64,000 nucleotides of DNA. Source: Oceanospirillum linum (GTDB lineage: Bacteria; Pseudomonadota; Gammaproteobacteria; Pseudomonadales; Halomonadaceae). Each line of letters opens with the position of its first letter. The stretch's first letter is position 1. The notes under the pieces are model-generated. The model had not been told where the DNA came from. It did no database searches and worked only from the letters and a program-made list of their open reading frames with translations. Of the stretch, positions 8,654 through 17,512 are shown piece after piece. The translations under genes and the position numbers were made by a program. The stretch is taken from NCBI RefSeq assembly GCF_001995095.2, contig NZ_MTSD02000004.1:1-64000 (forward strand), read 5' to 3'.

Positions 8654-9709
8654 ATGTTTCTAAAAAAAACGTTCACTCAGAAAACTCTGCACAACACATT
8701 GGGTCGCTACAAGAAGAAAATTTCCGCAACGGCTCTGGCTCTGGCTTTAGGTGTTACCGGGATCACACAGGCTTCTGCTGCTGAGCATAATTGGCGTTTC
8801 AGTAATCTGTATAGCCGGGGAACAGCTTTTGGCGAAGTCTACGAAAGCATGGCAAAAAATATCGAGAAGCTGTCTGATGGCCGCATCAAAGTTCAGGTTC
8901 TTTACTCAGGGGAAGGTGTTGGCACCAGTGGCTTGCTGGGTGCGGTGAAGTCCGGCCTGATCACCATGGGCGCGCCATTTCAGTCGATGCATGCGGGTGA
9001 GTTACCGGCCGGTGTGGTTGAAATCGGCTTGCCAGGCGGTACCGATGATCCTAAAGAGTTGCAGGCGCTGTTCCACGAAAAAGGTTTCGGCGATGTGCTG
9101 ACCAAAGCGTATGGCTCCCAGGGTATGGTTTGGCTGGAACCCTACATTCAGCCGCCGGTTTATATTCTGACCAAAAAACCGATTAACTCGGTTGAAGACT
9201 TTAAAGGTCTGAAAATACGTGCGCCAGGAGCTTACGGTAAGTTCCTGCGTAACCTGGGAGCGTCTCCTGTTTCCCTGGCCTGGAGTGAGATCTACACCTC
9301 TTTGGCAACCGGTGTTATCGACGGTTCTATCGGGTCTAACATGATCGATCACCGTGATGGTAACCATGTTGAAGTGGCAAAGTATATGTATCGTCTGCCG
9401 CTGGCCGGTGCACAGGTTCTGCCGATTGTGGTCAACCGTAACGCCTGGAAAAAACTGCCGGATGATCTGAAGGCTGCTGTACGTAAAGCCACTGAAATTC
9501 ATGCAGATGATCAGTTGCGCCTGTCACGTCAGTGGGAATCTGAGGCGGTTTCTGAGATGGAGTCTAAAGGCCTGAAATGGAGCCCTGAGCCGAGTGAGGC
9601 AGACAAGAAAGCATGGGCTGATGCTGGTGCAAGTCTGTGGGATGAGTACGCTGCTAAGGATAAGTACAGCAAACAGTTGATCGATATTCTTCGCAAAGAG
9701 CAGATGTAA
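8654..9709 (+). CDS. dctP: TRAP transporter substrate-binding protein (DctP family)
   Basis: This periplasmic protein captures a carboxylate-type solute and hands it to the DctQM membrane pair, with uptake driven by a sodium gradient. The 351 residues start with a long signal peptide: basic segment to about residue 22, hydrophobic core, cleavage near QASAA. The mature part shows DctP features such as KGLKIRAPGAYGKFLRNLGA and a typical PINSVEDFKG segment; the conserved ligand arginine is probably in KIRAPG. GGTGAG lies upstream of the ATG. An attenuator follows at 9782-9799, so dctP should be made in excess over dctQM. Substrate cannot be read from sequence alone. Confidence 0.9.
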   Translation: MFLKKTFTQKTLHNTLGRYKKKISATALALALGVTGITQASAAEHNWRFSNLYSRGTAFGEVYESMAKNIEKLSDGRIKVQVLYSGEGVGTSGLLGAVKSGLITMGAPFQSMHAGELPAGVVEIGLPGGTDDPKELQALFHEKGFGDVLTKAYGSQGMVWLEPYIQPPVYILTKKPINSVEDFKGLKIRAPGAYGKFLRNLGASPVSLAWSEIYTSLATGVIDGSIGSNMIDHRDGNHVEVAKYMYRLPLAGAQVLPIVVNRNAWKKLPDDLKAAVRKATEIHADDQLRLSRQWESEAVSEMESKGLKWSPEPSEADKKAWADAGASLWDEYAAKDKYSKQLIDILRKEQM

Positions 9710-9781
9710 GTCTGATTAAAGCACTTTACTATGGCAGGCTAACCTGACCTGCAGGTGCTTTAATACATATCACATCTTGGG

Positions 9782-9802
9782 GAGCGCCTTCGGGCGCTCT
9801 TT
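9782..9802 (+). terminator. attenuator-like hairpin between dctP and dctQ
   Basis: GAGCGCC and GGCGCTC pair around a TTCG tetraloop and are followed by TTT. A larger inverted repeat ATTAAAGCAC...GTGCTTTAAT lies just before it (about 9716-9765). Partial termination here would give more binding protein than membrane subunits. Confidence 0.7.
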
Positions 9803-9810
9803 GTGCTCCG

Positions 9811-9859
9811 TTTATTAGGTAAACCGCTTTTAGGTAAGCCTTTTTATTAGGTAAAAAGT
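9811..9859 (+). repeat. three TTAGGTAA-type direct repeats upstream of dctQ
   Basis: TTATTAGGTAAA, TTTTAGGTAAG and TTATTAGGTAAAA occur in a row between the attenuator and the dctQ ATG. The last copy supplies the weak AGG-containing ribosome binding site. The function of the repetition is unknown. Confidence 0.45.
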
Positions 9860-10459
9860 ATGACTGCATTCCTCAGAAACCTGTGCCGACTGGTGGATCT
9901 GATTGTTCGCTTGTGCGGTAAAGCTGCGGCCTATCTGATGCCGGTTCTGGCCTTTGTTGTTGCCTTTGAGGTTTTCTCCCGTTACGTGCTGAACAGTCCG
10001 ACCATTTGGGCCTTTGACCTGTCACTGTTTCTTTTTGGCTACATTGCGGCCTTAGGTGGTGCCTACGCCCAGCAACAGCGGGTACATATTAATGTGGATA
10101 TTCTTTATTTCCGTGTCTCTAAGAGATCCCGCGCTGTTTTCAATCTTATCTCCTGGTCGTTGGGGATTTTCTTTCTGATTCTGGTGATGAAGCTTTGCTT
10201 CGGAAAGTTTGAGGAGGCGATGGAGTACGACTATCGCCGTCAGAGTGAGTGGGCTCCACCCATGTTTCATTTCTGGATCATGATGATTGTCGCTGCAGGT
10301 TTGTTTGTTGCTCAACTGGGTCGGGATATGTTGGCTGAGCTTTACTTTCTGGTTACCGGGCAGCCATTGATCGAAGATACAGATTCGGGCTCAGAGGATA
10401 ACCGTGATGAGAACAGCTCTGATAAGAATGAAGACGAGAAAGCAGAGGCGGCGAAGTAA
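9860..10459 (+). CDS. dctQ: TRAP transporter small membrane subunit
   Basis: DctQ is the four-helix subunit that pairs with DctM. The 199 residues show hydrophobic segments near 20-40, 50-70, 92-112 and 135-155, and the family motif FEVFSRYVLNSPTIWAFDLS in the first third. The C-terminus is unusual: about 28 residues of mostly D, E, N, S and K (from about 170), predicted unstructured and cytoplasmic. The stop TAA overlaps the dctM ATG by one base, so translation is probably coupled. Confidence 0.88.
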   Translation: MTAFLRNLCRLVDLIVRLCGKAAAYLMPVLAFVVAFEVFSRYVLNSPTIWAFDLSLFLFGYIAALGGAYAQQQRVHINVDILYFRVSKRSRAVFNLISWSLGIFFLILVMKLCFGKFEEAMEYDYRRQSEWAPPMFHFWIMMIVAAGLFVAQLGRDMLAELYFLVTGQPLIEDTDSGSEDNRDENSSDKNEDEKAEAAK

Positions 10460-11790
10460 TGGATCTGGGTATTGAGGCATTAACCGGCGTTTTGCTGGTC
10501 TGTATTTTTTTCTTTTTTGCATTAGGTGCCCAGGTCGGCCTGGCGCTGGGTGGTATCGCCATGGGGATTGGCTATATGGTTTGGGGGGATGGCCTGTTCA
10601 ATATTATCCCCTCAACCATAGAGTCGACCTATTTCAGCTTTATTCTGCTGGCTATTCCACTCTACATCTATATGGGTCAATTACTGACTAAGTCTGGCAT
10701 TGGCGATGCGATGTTTAACTTCAGTCAGCTGGTTGTGGGGAAGGTGCGCGGTTCTCTGGCGATCAGCGTGATCGGCGTCTGCTCTATGATTGGCGCTATG
10801 GTGGGGATTATCGGTGCGGGTATTATGACCTCAGGCTCTATCGCCCTGAAGCCGATGCTGGACCGAGGTTACGATCGCAGATTGGCTCTGGGTGTTATTA
10901 TGGCCGGTGGTGGTCTGGGGATTTTGATTCCGCCCAGTATCCCTATGATTATGTTTGCTGCATCAACCCAGAACTCGGTGGGCCGGATGTTCCTGGGGGC
11001 TATGATGCCCGCGCTTCTAACGGTGTTCAGCCTAATGGCTTACGTGGTGATCAGCTGCTGGCTGAAACCGGAAAAAGCACCCATCGATTCCCAGCAGGAA
11101 GATTTTGTTCCCCATACTCCCAGTGAACGTTTCCGTGTGATTCGTGATGGTCTGTTCTCGTTGCTGCTGATTGTAGCCGTGCTGGGTAGCATTATTACCG
11201 GTATTGCAACGCCGACAGAGTCCGGCGCTATCGGGGTGATGGGTGCTATTGTTCTGGCGATCCTGTTTAAGCGCTTTAAGTGGGATATGTTCCGCTCTGC
11301 TGGCCTGCAAACCGGTACCTTAGTGAGTGTGGCGATGTGGATCATCTTTGGGGCGTCGGTATTCAGTAACTTCCATCTGCTGATGGGTGTGCAGAACATG
11401 GTGGCGGACTTTACCAATGGCCTGGATATGCCGCCGATCATGATCATTATCATGTTCCAGCTGATCATGCTGCTGCTGGGCTTTATCATCGACGAGTTTA
11501 TTATCGTTCTGATGTGTGCTCCTTTGTTCACACCGATTGCGGTATCCCTGGGCTATGATCCGATCTGGTTTGGGGTGCTGATGATTTTGAATATTCTGAT
11601 TGCAGTTCAGACACCGCCGTACGGTTTTGCGCTCTTCTATCTGAAAGGTATCGCACCTGCGGGTATCGGCATGGGGGAGATCTATCGCTCGGTAACCCCT
11701 TTTGTGCTGATCAATGTCATGGTGCTGGTCCTGTGTATGGTGTTCCCGGATATCGTACTCTGGTTACCTGGTATGGTGATGGATGGGTAA
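10459..11790 (+). CDS. dctM: TRAP transporter large membrane subunit
   Basis: DctM is the ion-coupled translocation subunit of the TRAP transporter. The 443 residues form about 12 hydrophobic segments with DctM features: GAGIMTSGSIALKPMLDRGY, GGGLGILIPPSIPMIMFA and the mirrored later segment VQTPPYGFALFYLKGIAP. The gene begins inside the dctQ stop and is followed 27 bp later by a strong hairpin. dctP, dctQ and dctM therefore form one operon with its own terminator. Confidence 0.92.
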   Translation: MDLGIEALTGVLLVCIFFFFALGAQVGLALGGIAMGIGYMVWGDGLFNIIPSTIESTYFSFILLAIPLYIYMGQLLTKSGIGDAMFNFSQLVVGKVRGSLAISVIGVCSMIGAMVGIIGAGIMTSGSIALKPMLDRGYDRRLALGVIMAGGGLGILIPPSIPMIMFAASTQNSVGRMFLGAMMPALLTVFSLMAYVVISCWLKPEKAPIDSQQEDFVPHTPSERFRVIRDGLFSLLLIVAVLGSIITGIATPTESGAIGVMGAIVLAILFKRFKWDMFRSAGLQTGTLVSVAMWIIFGASVFSNFHLLMGVQNMVADFTNGLDMPPIMIIIMFQLIMLLLGFIIDEFIIVLMCAPLFTPIAVSLGYDPIWFGVLMILNILIAVQTPPYGFALFYLKGIAPAGIGMGEIYRSVTPFVLINVMVLVLCMVFPDIVLWLPGMVMDG

Positions 11791-11816
11791 GTATCCGCTA
11801 TCTGCTTAGCACTGTG

Positions 11817-11848
11817 AGAAGCCGCTTCCTATGAAGCGGCTTCTTTGT
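11817..11848 (+). terminator. terminator of the dctPQM operon
   Basis: AGAAGCCGCTTC (11817-11828), loop CTAT, GAAGCGGCTTCT (11833-11844), then TTTG. The stem is perfect over 12 bp. It may also stop the convergent gene coming from the other side. Confidence 0.88.
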
Positions 11849-11868
11849 TTTCAGCTCAACCGTTGCTC

Positions 11869-12855
11869 TCAGGTGCCCACATTTCTGAGCTTGCTACGGC
11901 TTTCCATTACAGACTTTTTTGCCGGATTACTTTTCTGCTCGTGGGCAATGACAAACAAACCGGCTCCAAGAATAATACCGGTACCGACCAGGGTCAGGCT
12001 GTCCGGGTATTCACTGAACACCAGAAACCCTAAAAAAGTTGCGCTTACAATCTCCAGATACTGAAAGGGGGCCAGGGTACTGGCTGCTGAACGATGAAAG
12101 GCCACATTAATCATCAGATAGCTTACCGCGGATACGGCTCCCAGCAGTGCCAAAAGAGGCAGATGATTGCTTTGCAGGCTACTCCAGTGCAGTACCGCTT
12201 CCTCCGTATGGCTGCCAGCGATAAGCAGTAAGCCAAGAAAGAGAATACCAGCGATGCCGGTTCCGGCCTGGATCTGCAGCGGTTGCAGGTGGTCCCGGCA
12301 TTTGCGGATTACGATAAAGTGCAGGGCATAACAAAGTGCTGCCAGCATCGGCAATACAGCGCTGAAACCATACAGCTGCCAGTTAGGGCGAATGACCACC
12401 ATAGCTCCGATCAGGCCGACAATAGCGGCCAGATAACGAACCCAGGGTGTGCGCTCTTTCAGAATCAGCCCGGATAGAGCCATCAGTAATAAAGGCTCGA
12501 TAAAAAAGAGGGCGATAGCATTGGCGACCGGAAGCTCCTTTAAAGACCACATCATAAAGGTAATTGCAGTGCTGATCAGAACGCCTGCGATACTTAATCT
12601 GAGCTTTAAGGCCAGATTTAATCTTCTGAGTGACCCTGATCCTGCGGGGCTTCGCAGCAGAATCAACATGATCAGAAGAGTCTGCAGCAGGGTTCGGATG
12701 AAGCTGACCTGAACCGGCCCTAAGGACTGGGTCAGAATTTTGGCCAGAACATCCACTGTGGGCACCAGTAGCATAGCCAGAATCATAATGATCAGGCCGC
12801 TTTGGTTGTTTTGTTGAGCATTGGGGTGCAGTAAGTAAGAGAGAAAAGCTCGCAT
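11869..12855 (-). CDS. EamA/DMT-superfamily membrane transporter
   Basis: The 328 residues form about ten transmembrane helices in two EamA repeats (roughly 20-150 and 165-305). Typical family segments are VANAIALFFIEPLLLMALSG at the end of repeat one and ASTLAPFQYLEIVSATFLGF in repeat two. Most characterised members export amino acids, metabolites or drugs; the substrate here is unknown. The last 20 or so residues are basic and cytoplasmic. It is convergent with dctM. The 300 bp upstream (12856-13155) are shared with the divergent ybiT gene. Confidence 0.82.
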   Translation of the reverse strand: MRAFLSYLLHPNAQQNNQSGLIIMILAMLLVPTVDVLAKILTQSLGPVQVSFIRTLLQTLLIMLILLRSPAGSGSLRRLNLALKLRLSIAGVLISTAITFMMWSLKELPVANAIALFFIEPLLLMALSGLILKERTPWVRYLAAIVGLIGAMVVIRPNWQLYGFSAVLPMLAALCYALHFIVIRKCRDHLQPLQIQAGTGIAGILFLGLLLIAGSHTEEAVLHWSSLQSNHLPLLALLGAVSAVSYLMINVAFHRSAASTLAPFQYLEIVSATFLGFLVFSEYPDSLTLVGTGIILGAGLFVIAHEQKSNPAKKSVMESRSKLRNVGT

Positions 12856-13155
12856 AGCCGTCTCAGGCTCCAGACAAGGGGTGAAGGTGTTAGCCGGATA
12901 TTGGCCTTTGGTTTAGACCCGCTGACGGGTGGTCTCTTGTCGTCGATTTCAGCTTCTGATGAGCTGTTCAGTGGTACTGCTCTACTGTTTCGGCAGTCTT
13001 GTTGCTGCTGTTTTACAGCTAACAGAGGTTATCTTTGGTGATGCTCTTTCGTCTGTTACGCAGAAGCGGCATAATACGCGCCTTTTACCGATGCGGACAA
13101 ACAGGATTTCCTCCCGCCCGGCCGAATAATTAATCAACAAACTCAGGTTATTACA
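12856..13155. other. divergent intergenic region upstream of ybiT
   Basis: No gene is supported here; one 66-codon plus-strand frame has no recognisable product. CATAAT at 13070-13075 could be a -10 box for ybiT, but the -35 position is poor. No strong hairpin seen. Confidence 0.3.
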
Positions 13156-14745
13156 TTGCTTACTACCGCTAATATCACCATGCAGTTCGGCGCAAAGCCG
13201 TTATTTGAAAACGTTTCCGTTAAATTTGGCGAGGGAAACCGTTACGGTCTGATCGGCGCCAATGGTTGCGGTAAATCCACCTTTATGAAGATTTTGGGTG
13301 GTGATCTTGAGCCAACAGCGGGCAATGTATCCAAAGATCCCAATGAGCGTATCGGTAAACTGAAGCAGGACCAGTTCGCTTACGAGCAGTACAGTGTTGT
13401 TGATACTGTCATCATGGGTAATACCGAGCTTTGGGCGGTTAAAGAGGAGCGTGATGGGATCTACTCGAAAGCGGAAATGACCGAAGAAGACGGCATTCGT
13501 GCCGGTGAGCTGGAAGGCGAGTTTGCGGAAATGGACGGCTACACCGCAGAATCCCGTGCCGGTGAACTTCTGCTGGGTGTGGGTATTCCTGTTGAACAAC
13601 ATTTTGGCCCGATGAGCGAGATCGCGCCGGGCTGGAAACTGCGTGTGCTACTGGCACAGGTGCTGTTCTCTGACCCTGATATTATGCTGCTGGACGAACC
13701 CACCAACAACTTGGATATTAACACCATCCGTTGGCTGGAAGGCGTTCTGAACGAGCGTAACTGCACCATGATTATCATCTCCCACGATCGTCACTTTCTG
13801 AACAGTGTCTGTACCCATATGGCGGATCTGGACTACGGTGAACTGCGTCTGTATCCCGGCACGTACGATGAGTATATGACGGCGGCAACTCAGGTGCGTG
13901 AGCGCCAGATGGCCGATAACGCTAAGAAAAAAGCTCAGATTGCGGACCTTAAAGCCTTCGTTAGTCGTTTCTCGGCCAACGCATCCAAGTCCAAGCAGGC
14001 AACCTCCCGGGCCAAGCAGATTGATAAGATCCAGCTGGAAGATATTAAGCCTTCAAGCCGTCAGAACCCGTTTATCCGCTTTGAGCAGGAAAAGAAACTG
14101 CACCGTTTAGCATTGGAAGTGGAGGGACTGGCGAAAAGCTTTGATGAGGAGTTGTTCTCCGGTCTTAATCTGATGGTGGAAGTGGGAGAGCGTATTGCGA
14201 TTATCGGCCCGAACGGTATCGGTAAGTCCACGCTGCTGAAATGCTTAGTGGGGGACCTGGAGCCAACGAAAGGTATGGTGAAATGGTCTGAAAACCACAA
14301 GCTCGGTTATTACGCTCAGGATCATGCCAGTGACTTTGAGCAGGATGAGACACTGCTGGACTGGATGGCTCAGTGGGGGCAGGAAGGTGATGATGAGCAG
14401 GTGATCCGTGGCACTCTGGGTCGTCTGTTGTTCTCGCAAAAAGATATTGATAAATCGGTGAAGGTGATCTCCGGTGGTGAACAGGGTCGTATGCTGTTCG
14501 GTAAAATCATGCTGCAGCGCCCGAACATTCTGTTGATGGATGAACCCACCAACCACCTGGATATGGAATCCATTGAGTCGTTGAACCTGGCGCTGGAAAA
14601 CTACGAAGGCACACTGCTGTTTGTCTCCCACGACCGTGAGTTTGTATCGTCACTGGCAACCCGTATTATCGAGATTACCCCAACCGGTATCGTCGATTTC
14701 CACGGCACCTACGAAGACTACCTGACCAGTCAGGGTGTTAACTGA
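13156..14745 (+). CDS. ybiT: ABC-F family ATPase YbiT
   Basis: ABC-F proteins are soluble twin ATPases that bind the ribosome E site; YbiT is the subclass with 529-530 residues, as here. The first ATPase has [10 protein letters not shown] near residue 35 and [10 protein letters not shown] near 185; the second has [10 protein letters not shown] near 350, [12 protein letters not shown] near 440 and MDEPTNHLD near 460. Between them is the basic inter-domain linker rich in K, R and Q (about 250-305). Start is TTG at 13156, matching the N-terminus of Escherichia coli YbiT; no ATG lies nearby in frame. A terminator follows. It is monocistronic. Confidence 0.92.
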   Translation: MLTTANITMQFGAKPLFENVSVKFGEGNRYGLIGANGCGKSTFMKILGGDLEPTAGNVSKDPNERIGKLKQDQFAYEQYSVVDTVIMGNTELWAVKEERDGIYSKAEMTEEDGIRAGELEGEFAEMDGYTAESRAGELLLGVGIPVEQHFGPMSEIAPGWKLRVLLAQVLFSDPDIMLLDEPTNNLDINTIRWLEGVLNERNCTMIIISHDRHFLNSVCTHMADLDYGELRLYPGTYDEYMTAATQVRERQMADNAKKKAQIADLKAFVSRFSANASKSKQATSRAKQIDKIQLEDIKPSSRQNPFIRFEQEKKLHRLALEVEGLAKSFDEELFSGLNLMVEVGERIAIIGPNGIGKSTLLKCLVGDLEPTKGMVKWSENHKLGYYAQDHASDFEQDETLLDWMAQWGQEGDDEQVIRGTLGRLLFSQKDIDKSVKVISGGEQGRMLFGKIMLQRPNILLMDEPTNHLDMESIESLNLALENYEGTLLFVSHDREFVSSLATRIIEITPTGIVDFHGTYEDYLTSQGVN

Positions 14746-14801
14746 TAGGTGATTGCCAGGAATCAGATTGTCGTTTAAACGATTAATCAGTCCCTGATCC
14801 G

Positions 14802-14856
14802 ATGCCGGTTTGTTTGCTCTGTCCTAAAAGGCAGTGCGTAACAGACCGGCATTTTT
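14802..14856 (+). terminator. terminator of ybiT
   Basis: ATGCCGGTTTGTT (14802-14814) pairs with AACAGACCGGCAT (14840-14852) with one G-U pair, followed by TTTTT. The loop of 25 bases is long but the stem is strong. Confidence 0.72.
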
Positions 14857-14970
14857 GTTGTGGTCTGTTGTTCGTCTTGTTCTGTCCGCAGTGATCGTTA
14901 ACCCAGGCCAATGAGCATATATCGAATCTGTGGTTCTTTTACCGTTTTTTGATAGTGATAGCCCTCTGTT

Positions 14971-15744
14971 ATGAGTTCATCAAAAAAAGCCCGCCTTGAT
15001 CGTTTCATCAGCCAGACCCTGTTTGAGCGTGATCCGGTAAATCCGGTGAGTAAAAAGCAGGTACGCCTGTTATTGGCGCAAGGCCGGATTAGGGTGAACG
15101 GAAGACCTGCAGAAAGCATCAGTCAGCCCATCGACTTTTTCAGCCGTATTGAACTGGACGGTGAGCTGTTGCAGAGCAATCGTGCGCTGTATCTGATGCT
15201 GTATAAACCGGTGGGTGTGGTGACGGCGGTTACCGACGACGAGCACAAAACCGTGATCGATCTGATCGACCACCCTGATAAAGCTCAGCTGCATCATGTG
15301 GGACGGTTAGACCTGAACACCTCCGGGCTCCTGCTGTTAACCAATGACGGCGACTGGTCAACGGTGCTGACCCTGCCGGACAAAGATGTTGAGAAGTGCT
15401 ACGAGGTAGAGCTGGCGCGTCCGGTTAATAAGGATTATGTGCCGGTTTTTGAGCAGGGCATCTGGTTCGATTATGAAGGCATCACCACGCGCCCGGCGCG
15501 GTTGGAGATTCTTGATGATTACCACGCTCGTGTCTGGCTGACGGAAGGGCGTTACCACCAGGTTAAGCGGATGTTTGGTCATTTTCGCAATGAGGTGGTT
15601 AAGCTGCACCGCAGCTCACTGGGGTCTCTGCAACTTGACCCGACATTAAAACCGGGTCAGTGGCGGGCCTTGACGTTGCAGGAACTGGAGGATCTGAACG
15701 CTGAGGGAGCCCCTTACTCGGCGGCTATTAATTTAATGACTTAA
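14971..15744 (+). CDS. rsuA: 16S rRNA pseudouridine synthase RsuA type
   Basis: RsuA converts U516 of 16S rRNA to pseudouridine. The 257 residues begin with an S4-like RNA-binding domain (ARLDRFISQTL...VSKKQVRLLL, to about residue 65). The catalytic aspartate lies in GRLDLNTSGLLLLTNDG (about 111-127), and the RsuA-family segment EGRYHQVKRMFG is near 190. It is about 25 residues longer than the Escherichia coli protein, mostly at the N-terminus and the tail. RluE or RluF-like subclasses are possible, but overall order and length favour RsuA. Its 3' end overlaps the convergent HAD gene by 17 bp. Confidence 0.82.
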   Translation: MSSSKKARLDRFISQTLFERDPVNPVSKKQVRLLLAQGRIRVNGRPAESISQPIDFFSRIELDGELLQSNRALYLMLYKPVGVVTAVTDDEHKTVIDLIDHPDKAQLHHVGRLDLNTSGLLLLTNDGDWSTVLTLPDKDVEKCYEVELARPVNKDYVPVFEQGIWFDYEGITTRPARLEILDDYHARVWLTEGRYHQVKRMFGHFRNEVVKLHRSSLGSLQLDPTLKPGQWRALTLQELEDLNAEGAPYSAAINLMT

Positions 15745-16315
15745 GTGTTGCTGTCAGCTCATCAAAATGGCGGATCACCTGGTCGGCCTGATGGGCGTAA
15801 TCCGGTAACTCATCGGGGGCATAAAGACAGGAGTGCATGCCGGCATTGTTGGCGGCCTCAACGTCATAACGAAAGTCACCAACATACATAACCTGCTCCG
15901 GTTTCAGGCGCCACTCGGTGGCGATCATTAACAGTGCCGTGGGGTCTGGTTTTGCAGGAGCCTCTTCGCGGGTGATAATGCGGGTGATCGGCATAGCATT
16001 ATTACGGATTTTAATCTGTGCGGCTTGCTGAAAGTTGCGGGTCACAATCGCCATCGGATAGTTATTCTGATTCAGACAATCAACGAAGAGTTTGGCGCCG
16101 GGTATCCAGTTGGCCTGATGGGCATCATCCAGTTCATGTTGTTCAATAATACTGTTTGCCCTGTCCTTAAGGTAAGGGTCCTGCAGCTGTGCTGTGAACG
16201 TCAGAATATCGTCTTCATCAGGGCAGTTCACCTGTTGACGTAGCCATTGGAAGTCCAGAGAGGAAGATACCAGCGTCCCGTCCAGATCAAAAATCACACC
16301 TTTAATATTTTTCAT
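15728..16315 (-). CDS. HAD-superfamily phosphatase (subfamily IA)
   Basis: The 195-residue protein starts with GVIFDLDGTLVSSSLDF, motif I with the nucleophile aspartate and the acid DxD. Motif II is in AIVTRN (about 105) and motifs III/IV in KPDPTALLMIATEW and VGDFRYDVEAANNAG (about 147-162). A small helical cap lies between motifs I and II. This is the phosphoglycolate phosphatase/YjjG-type layout; the actual substrate is unknown. The stop lies inside rsuA on the opposite strand, so transcripts overlap tail to tail. Confidence 0.8.
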   Translation of the reverse strand: MKNIKGVIFDLDGTLVSSSLDFQWLRQQVNCPDEDDILTFTAQLQDPYLKDRANSIIEQHELDDAHQANWIPGAKLFVDCLNQNNYPMAIVTRNFQQAAQIKIRNNAMPITRIITREEAPAKPDPTALLMIATEWRLKPEQVMYVGDFRYDVEAANNAGMHSCLYAPDELPDYAHQADQVIRHFDELTATLKSLN

Positions 16316-16411
16316 TCCGTTCTGCCCTGCGAAAGTTTAGTTGGACTGAAAGCCAGATAATTCAATACGTTATATCAGTAAAACAGAGCCTTTTCACGTT
16401 GCAAAATAATC

Positions 16412-16598
16412 TTAGACAGAAGAGGCTATCTGTGTATAATGACTTTGTCTGAAAGCAAGTCTGTATTTATGCACCATTTCGATGTCTTCAATTTAGTAAG
16501 TACCTCGTCCTGTTTTCCATAAGTAATAGCACGACTTCCAGCAAAACCGCTTCATTTTTGAAGCAAAAAAATTACTCTTGTATGACAGGAATTTAATC
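16412..16598 (+). promoter_or_regulatory. promoter and long 5' leader of the cold-shock gene
   Basis: TATAAT at 16435-16440 is a perfect -10 box, with TTAGAC at 16412-16417 as a weak -35 at 17-bp spacing. A start near 16447 would give a leader of about 150 bases before the ATG. Leaders of about this length are known thermosensors in cspA mRNA. The ribosome binding site AGGA ends about 10 bases before the ATG. Confidence 0.55.
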
Positions 16599-16805
16599 AT
16601 GTCTAAAGTTACTGGCACTGTTAAATGGTTTAACGAATCTAAAGGTTTTGGCTTCATCGAGCAGGAAAGTGGCCCAGACGTATTCGCACACTTCTCTGCG
16701 ATCGTTGGCAACGGTTTTAAAACCTTGCTGGAAGGCCAAAAGGTTGAGTTCAAAGTAACTCAAGGCCAAAAAGGCCCACAGGCTGAAGAAATCGTTGTAC
16801 TGTAA
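16599..16805 (+). CDS. cold-shock domain protein (CspA family)
   Basis: A 68-residue single cold-shock domain that binds single-stranded RNA and DNA and melts mRNA structure. The two RNP motifs are present: KGFGFIEQE (RNP1) and VFAHFSAI (RNP2). The N-terminus [17 protein letters not shown] is typical of the family. The ATG at 16599 is preferred to one seven codons upstream because family members begin MSK/MA-K-TG and AGGA is placed correctly. It ends before a strong terminator. Whether it is cold-induced cannot be known from the coding part; the long leader suggests it. Confidence 0.95.
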   Translation: MSKVTGTVKWFNESKGFGFIEQESGPDVFAHFSAIVGNGFKTLLEGQKVEFKVTQGQKGPQAEEIVVL

Positions 16806-16875
16806 GACATTATTGTCTTAGGTATTACGGGCTCAAGCCTGGATCTCAAGCTTAATTCGTTAGGCTAAGATCAAC

Positions 16876-16908
16876 AAAAAGCGAAGCTACGGCTTCGCTT
16901 TTTGCGTT
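16876..16908 (+). terminator. terminator of the cold-shock gene
   Basis: AAAAAGCGAAGC (16876-16887), loop TACG, GCTTCGCTTTTT (16892-16903). The 12-bp stem ends in a T run. Confidence 0.92.
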
Positions 16909-16943
16909 TTTGTCAGTTTTTTAAAGATCAGTAAGGTATCGCA

Positions 16944-17426
16944 ATGGGTATTTCAAAAGATAAAGTGGTTCAGTTTTACTACACACTAAGAGATGAAGCT
17001 GGTGAGCTTCTGGAAAGCAATGTAGGGGCAGATCCTGTCGCTTATCTGCATGGTCATAAGAATATGATGCCAGGTGTTGAGAAAGCACTTGAAGGCCGTG
17101 AAGCAGGGGGTGAGTTCACGGTTACCCTGCCTCCGGAAGAAACCTATGGTGTGCGCCGTGAAAACAGTGAACAGCGTGTGCCGGTTAAGCATCTGATGGG
17201 AGCTAAGAGATGGAAACCGGGTATGATGGCGGTTGTTCAGACTGAGCAGGGGCAGCGTCAGGTTACCGTTATTAAGGTTGGCAAGTTTATGGTCACGGTT
17301 GATACCAACCATCCGATGGCCGGTAAAACCCTGACCTTTGATATGGTCGTCGCTGATGTTCGTGATGCAACATCGGAAGAGATCGCCCATGGTCATGCCC
17401 ATGGTATTGGTGGCCACCACCACTGA
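16944..17426 (+). CDS. slyD: SlyD-like FKBP-type peptidyl-prolyl isomerase
   Basis: A 160-residue FKBP-fold isomerase with the chaperone insert-in-flap domain that defines the SlyD group: FKBP strand VVQFYYTLRDEAGELLES, then LHGHKNMMPGVEKALEGREAG, the flap insert at about 70-125, and a return to FKBP strands. The C-terminus HGHAHGIGGHHH is a short histidine-rich tail that would bind nickel or zinc; Escherichia coli SlyD has a longer tail with cysteines. The short tail suggests reduced metal storage. AAGG lies a few bases before the ATG. Confidence 0.85.
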   Translation: MGISKDKVVQFYYTLRDEAGELLESNVGADPVAYLHGHKNMMPGVEKALEGREAGGEFTVTLPPEETYGVRRENSEQRVPVKHLMGAKRWKPGMMAVVQTEQGQRQVTVIKVGKFMVTVDTNHPMAGKTLTFDMVVADVRDATSEEIAHGHAHGIGGHHH

Positions 17427-17450
17427 GTATTCCGCAAAGAGCTGCTGTAT

Positions 17451-17473
17451 AGCAGCCTATGCTGCTGGTTTTT
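17451..17473 (+). terminator. terminator of the slyD-like gene
   Basis: AGCAGC (17451-17456), loop CTAT, GCTGCT (17461-17466), then GGTTTTTATC. The stem is short (6 bp) but GC-rich and followed by T. Confidence 0.55.
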
Positions 17474-17512
17474 ATCTTTTCCGGCTCCGTTGGTCTTTTC
17501 ATCAGAGTGGAT

